A stretch of DNA of 40,596 nt from Pseudescherichia vulneris NBRC 102420 (GTDB lineage Bacteria; Pseudomonadota; Gammaproteobacteria; Enterobacterales; Enterobacteriaceae): the NCBI RefSeq assembly GCF_000759795.1, contig NZ_BBMZ01000001.1, positions 1-40,596 of the forward strand, read 5' to 3'. The notes beneath the pieces were generated by a model that was not told the origin of the DNA, made no database searches, and saw only the letters and a program-made list of their open reading frames with translations. Positions 39,601 through 40,596 of the stretch are shown piece by piece. The position numbers and the translations under genes were made by a program. The stretch's first letter is position 1. Each line of letters begins with the position of its first letter.

Positions 39601-40596
39601 ATCTACGTTGAACGGGATGGTCTGGGAAGCGTCGTTGCCTGCGGCATCGGTAACGGTCACGTCAAACGATGCCGGGCCGTCCGGCAGGGTCGTCATCGCC
39701 CCGGCTGGCAGGACAAGCGACCAGCTGCCATCGGCGGCAACGGTACCGGTGTACTGCTGCCCGTTGAGCGTCGCCACAACCGTCTGCCCTGCACCGGTGA
39801 CGCCGGTATTGCCGGTCACGAACTGATCACGCTCGGATTCAGTAAGGTTCACCACCCCATCACCAAACGGCGTATTGACCACCGCCTGCGGCAGATCGTT
39901 AACGATCACCGTAAAGGTATGACTGTCGATGACAACACCGTTAGGGCCGGTTGCGGTAGCGGTCACCACGGCAGCGCCGTCGTTCAGTGCCAGCAGATCG
40001 GCAGAGCCGATTGTCACCTGCCACGCACCGTTGGCGGCAATCGCACCGACATAGTTTTGCCCGTTCAGCGTGACGGTTACTACGGTACCGACCGGCAGCC
40101 CGGCGCTGTTGCCGTTGATCACCAGATCGCTGCTCGCCTCATCAAAATTCAGGTAGTCATCGCTGGAGATAATGCTGATCGCCACCGCATCAACGGTGGT
40201 ATCAACGGTAAAGCTATGCTCAACCGAGGTGTTCTGACCGTAAGTGTCGGTTACGCTGACGGTTAGCGTGTTGGTGCCGTCTGCAAGCTTTTGCAGCTCC
40301 ACGGCAGGCAGGGTCACGCGCCAGCTGCCACCCGCATCCACGGTGCCCTGATAGCTGCCCGAACCGAGCGTCACGGTAATCACGCTACCCGGCTCGGCAT
40401 TGGTCACCGTTCCCTGAAGGATCTGATCGACCTTGATCTCTGCCGCATCCAGATCGTTACCGTCGGTCAGCGCCTGGACGTTAAGCGCAGGTAAGGCGGT
40501 TTTCACATCGATATTTTGCGTCACGGTCTGGGTGTTACCGGCCGCATCGGTCAGCGTCGCCGTCAGCGGATAGCTACCCTGGCTCAGCTGCTGCAG
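30691..40596 (-). CDS. Giant BapA-like surface adhesin, type I secreted (5' end outside window)
   Basis: Only the C-terminal 3,301 codons are present. The frame stays open to the right edge, and the codons before the GTG at 40524 (reading LTDAAGNTQT) continue a repeat, so that GTG is not the start. Thirty complete Ig-like repeats of about 101 residues, plus part of one more, run from the edge to about 31375, each with a core like NGQxYTGTVxADGSW, then LPxxxLxxLxDG and VTVTDxAGN. The last 227 residues hold a Ser/Thr/Ala-rich linker, an RTX-like turn and a C-terminal secretion region ending VQQGLHVNMV. I noticed no cysteine. The three following genes form its type I secretion system, as in the Salmonella bap locus. 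BapA promotes cell-cell contact, biofilm and host colonisation there. An N-terminal anchoring domain would lie outside the window. Confidence 0.93.
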   Translation of the reverse strand: MQQLSQGSYPLTATLTDAAGNTQTVTQNIDVKTALPALNVQALTDGNDLDAAEIKVDQILQGTVTNAEPGSVITVTLGSGSYQGTVDAGGSWRVTLPAVELQKLADGTNTLTVSVTDTYGQNTSVEHSFTVDTTVDAVAISIISSDDYLNFDEASSDLVINGNSAGLPVGTVVTVTLNGQNYVGAIAANGAWQVTIGSADLLALNDGAAVVTATATGPNGVVIDSHTFTVIVNDLPQAVVNTPFGDGVVNLTESERDQFVTGNTGVTGAGQTVVATLNGQQYTGTVAADGSWSLVLPAGAMTTLPDGPASFDVTVTDAAGNDASQTIPFNVDKVPPEVTVQPINGTDTLNGTEVQSNQAINIISPDAAQVTVNINGAGYTALPGATPGSWVVTLPAGALAALPDGQVAYTVTVTDAAGNATIITRGVSLDGTPPNVVVDPVTRDNVLDPAELANGFTLTGRTVPAEPGATVALTVNGQPLSGVVNADGSWAVQVPATALSGLGDGPQQLTVTVTDSAGNASAPLNVGFAVDSTASALLINPVEGDNAISLADISDGITISGSSVRIPEGTPVTVTLNGQQYQGIVNGGGFWTVNVPNAAAALISDGTATVTVSSVDVNGAPLSSEQQFVIITQQLPLATINTPFGDGTINIVEAAAGGALTGTTGSRGAGQTVTVQLDNNAPLTGTVDANGNWTLPLTPAQISGLGQGSHTVTVTVADAAGNQNTQTAPLNVDTVAPLLTINDVTVDNTINGSEASGAIVISGTGGPYDAQNVQAVIVLVNGQNYDAILQPNGTWSITLPAGALANVADGPVAISARITDPAGNTTTTPGSFILDASPLNAPLIAVNTVSADNFVNALEAQSPLTIGGTTTRVEEGQTVTVILSGQSYTAQVAADGSWTLDIPPTALAAVADGAQTISVQVTDRAGNVATGAQNVTFAATPASQPTLTVNVVAQDDIVNIQEQGRDLIVSGSSSNLAAGTVISATFAGAPYSATVGSNGSWQFIVPQSVVQTLADGTTYTVTATAVDAAQNSAQATHTVGVDLTRPLLTVQTAGSFLEDNRVNIAESQLDQIITGTGTPGLTVLLPINGKTIAAVIDGDGGWSMTIPAGDLQSLPQGTSQLGFSVTDPQGNSQSVPVSINVNTQNAPAITLNAAFGDNIVSSAELAAGTTLTGTVSGVPTGNQVTVTIGTQNFFGTVTGTTWAVTVAGGELAGNGILPVTVTALDAFGNPATASTSLDVVRFGPAAELPPALFGDGYLNQEEANTGAQITGSTGQAGPNQQVRIVIDGLQEFVGTVDVNGNWTVPLTPQQLNAFTDATHTMTVIVTDRAGNVATSPAQNFTVRTDALTPPTLDTAFTDGFLSAAETLTDSALTGSTGVPAGQVGSVLVSINSGPALVATVTGATWTLPLTAAQLQALPDGVLNVNITVTDIAGNQISGQGSFEAIVDALPQAQFVTPFGDGTLNFTESQSDQVLRGNTGVTGPGQTVSVTLSTGQIYNGPVQENGDWIITLPATDLQTLANNTTPTFEVTVRDRAGNIDTDPGSFQVRTALPVPVANNLFGDNILNINEAAGAAQITGSTQVLGPNQFVTIRVDVNGTPYTANVLEDGTWTINLPAGSLQSLAQGPHQLVIYAEDQYGNSATVPVPYQVALTPPNVTITTPLFGDNVVSVDEASGTNTIAGSFTTTYPVGSRVDVTVGGKLFTNVPVNGTTWSLTLTDADWAGVARGDQSVQVTVTDGAGNANSTSAPVTILIDVPTLTVTTPFAGDNVLTYEESQTVQTIAGTSTNLEAGQPLLVTFPNGSTFNTTIQADGSWTLQLTPADMAGLTAGTITVQATDRAGNLVSIDGGTLAVDLTPPPAFLTLDVIAGDNLVNASELTGDTLPIAGRAVNVTGLVNILLDGQFIGNATIAPDGSWAFNVPRAALGDGPHTLSVESVTTPGFTSSQPFVVDTVVPTITLNNFASDNVVNTDEKGLSQTISGTASEPGRDVQVTLNGKTYYATVNPQGEWAVTVPQSDVAGLTDGTYPLTASITDAAGNPQSTTQTVTVDASAPLLYVDALGVPAVLNTASAATGLLLQGTGDPGNEVTIQLGPISWTGQVDAQGNWRYDFPNIDLTTLADGPQVISISSRDSAGNVSTNNVALNVALNPTLGLLFDSLFFGDGILNVAESLVTQTLTGRVEGDYRGARVNLTLVGTDVTINDLLVGPDGRFSVNLPPELLRGLLTDTLALQFDVIDANGNTRQEIVDVGLALTDLPVVGEILMTADNVLNSVESGVAQTLSGTLDNAANVTGMVVNFGGQAINAVVDTVTGAWSAVLPETLLNTLPDGQANVGLAITDAFGNVINTSASFNVARALPTIGLDPLFSDGVLSIPELLGSALSGTATRLAGQQLTIQIGNAEAFTTNVDGSGRWAVNLPAAVQALLQGIGTGDVPVTVSAFDQYGNPASQTASIRVDLVAPVLNSLAVFTDNVLNVADSLLSQTISGVVGNAPVGSRVEVQVAGKTFLGSVGAGGLFSINLAPSDLTGLLDGAFQPQVTIVTPDGNSAQIAAPVEVRVGLANLPTVVINSLFGNDGYINLADLSVAQTISGTAAGLASGLVTVNVAGQPFTGNVVDGVWSVTVPAGALAGSVVNGALSVTASVVDTVGNVVTGNQVVNAIVQNLPTLGLNTLFGNGTLDLGDLLSTPLLSGTSSNLAAGTLIDVKIGPLSLTTTVGANGTWQLPVPTLSLQGLADGVLQVTATARDVAGNVANTAQDLTVAIQQAPSLLINTLFGGNGLNAAEILSAQVITGTSTNAAGSLVNVSLGGKTYQSTVAANGNWSVSVPKTDLAALLDGTLTVNASLVNPAGKNAAATSLVDVITHNLPTISLTSLFGNDGYLNINEAASGQVIGGKIGGVPAGASVVVTLGGTPINALVDAAGNWTATVSNSLLQNLATGALKVGVAVTDRVGNTTATEADVSVKLTQPTLAITPITNLLGVIGGVLTGLLGSAKLTISGTSNNLGQGALVHLNLLNLAQATAITGADGRWSTTLDVGLDLAKILSLGTVINLYAADVAGNVGYLNVGLNGSNPTTTPPVGTQTLAAEATSFSLLAASAVESSDTTQQTTEENSATHAAVSRVAATPNSEENASDASASGGTADEAFTIGGLSITLADGTQQSGESVQGSAGSDTIHLSTLGFIDINGGAGTDTLVLDGVNMILNLIDTASRVHNVEIIDLGKSGTNSLTLDLNEALTVTDKPEDDLVIKGSNGDQVNLVHGANDIWAVSGQREVDGMQFDVYHNSAQNTTLGDVLVQQGLHVNMV
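31015..31113 (-). other. RTX-like calcium-binding turn in the adhesin C-terminus
   Basis: Encodes QGSAGSDTIHLS, FIDINGG and AGTDTLVLDG, which resemble two nonapeptide RTX turns (GGxGxDxLx). They lie about 110-140 residues before the C-terminus. This degenerate RTX patch is a usual mark of LapA/BapA-type substrates of type I secretion and would bind calcium after export. Confidence 0.75.
31375..40596 (-). repeat. Array of about 30 Ig-like coding repeats
   Basis: Repeats with a pitch of about 304 bases encode bacterial Ig-like domains. Copies are divergent at DNA level, with only short shared blocks. The repeat openings at about 39841, 38641 and 36211 are the most alike (TPFGDG followed by NxxE), 4 and 8 repeats apart. 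The acidic D[NG]x[LVI]Nxx[ED]-type motif at the start of each repeat is lost in the copy at about 34385-34440 and in the last copy before 31650. Confidence 0.85.

Noticed and set aside
40522-40524. GTG as start codon of the giant adhesin
   Set aside because: The same frame is open to the window edge and the upstream codons complete a regular Ig-like repeat, so the gene is cut by the edge.
31375-40596. CRISPR array or satellite-type repeats
   Set aside because: The roughly 304-base periodicity is protein-coding Ig-like repeats with diverged sequence, not short identical repeats with spacers.

Overview
The window is a chromosomal segment of a member of the Enterobacteriaceae. Gene order and protein sequences from clpB to smpB closely follow the E. 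coli/Salmonella clpB-to-smpB region. The differences (a sugar-lactonase gene between pheA and tyrA, no yfiR or yfiB beside yfiN, and a bap-type adhesin locus after smpB) point to an Enterobacter/Kosakonia/Lelliottia-like genus rather than E. coli. The genus is inferred; no 16S sequence is in view.

Layout. Bases 1-155 hold the minus-strand P1 promoter (and the P2 -35 box) of an rRNA operon whose genes lie beyond the left edge. Then come clpB (heat-shock disaggregase, sigma-32 promoter), pgeF and rluD (minus), bamD and raiA (plus), the attenuated pheL-pheA operon (plus), a minus-strand SMP-30-type lactonase gene, and the tyrosine operon aroF-tyrA (minus) with TyrR boxes. Next are yfiL and yfiN/dgcN (plus), and a minus-strand pair for a PepSY membrane protein and a DUF2946-type protein, both rich in His and Met and probably copper-related. 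The core rpsP-rimM-trmD-rplS operon and ffh (minus) follow, then ypjD and yfjD (plus), a REP element, grpE (minus, sigma-32), nadK and LexA-controlled recN (plus), bamE (plus), ratA-rnfH (minus) and smpB (plus).

From 25.9 kb to the right edge, one minus-strand locus encodes a giant adhesin (about 3,300 C-terminal residues visible, N-terminus outside the window) followed by its type I secretion system: a TolC-like outer-membrane protein, an ABC exporter with a degenerate C39-like N-terminus, and an HlyD-like adaptor. This matches the Salmonella bapABCD layout beside smpB. The adhesin has about 30 complete Ig-like repeats of roughly 101 residues and a C-terminal region with an RTX-like turn, which fits export by the adjacent transporter. 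Nearly every repeat carries a short acidic motif resembling half of an EF-hand loop.

Functionally the window combines aromatic amino-acid biosynthesis under Phe attenuation and Tyr repression, heat-shock chaperones (ClpB, GrpE), outer-membrane assembly lipoproteins (BamD, BamE), ribosome and tRNA maturation, SRP, trans-translation, and a surface-attachment module. The accessory parts are the lactonase gene, the copper-type pair that occupies the yfiB position, the yfiN gene without its neighbours, and the adhesin locus.
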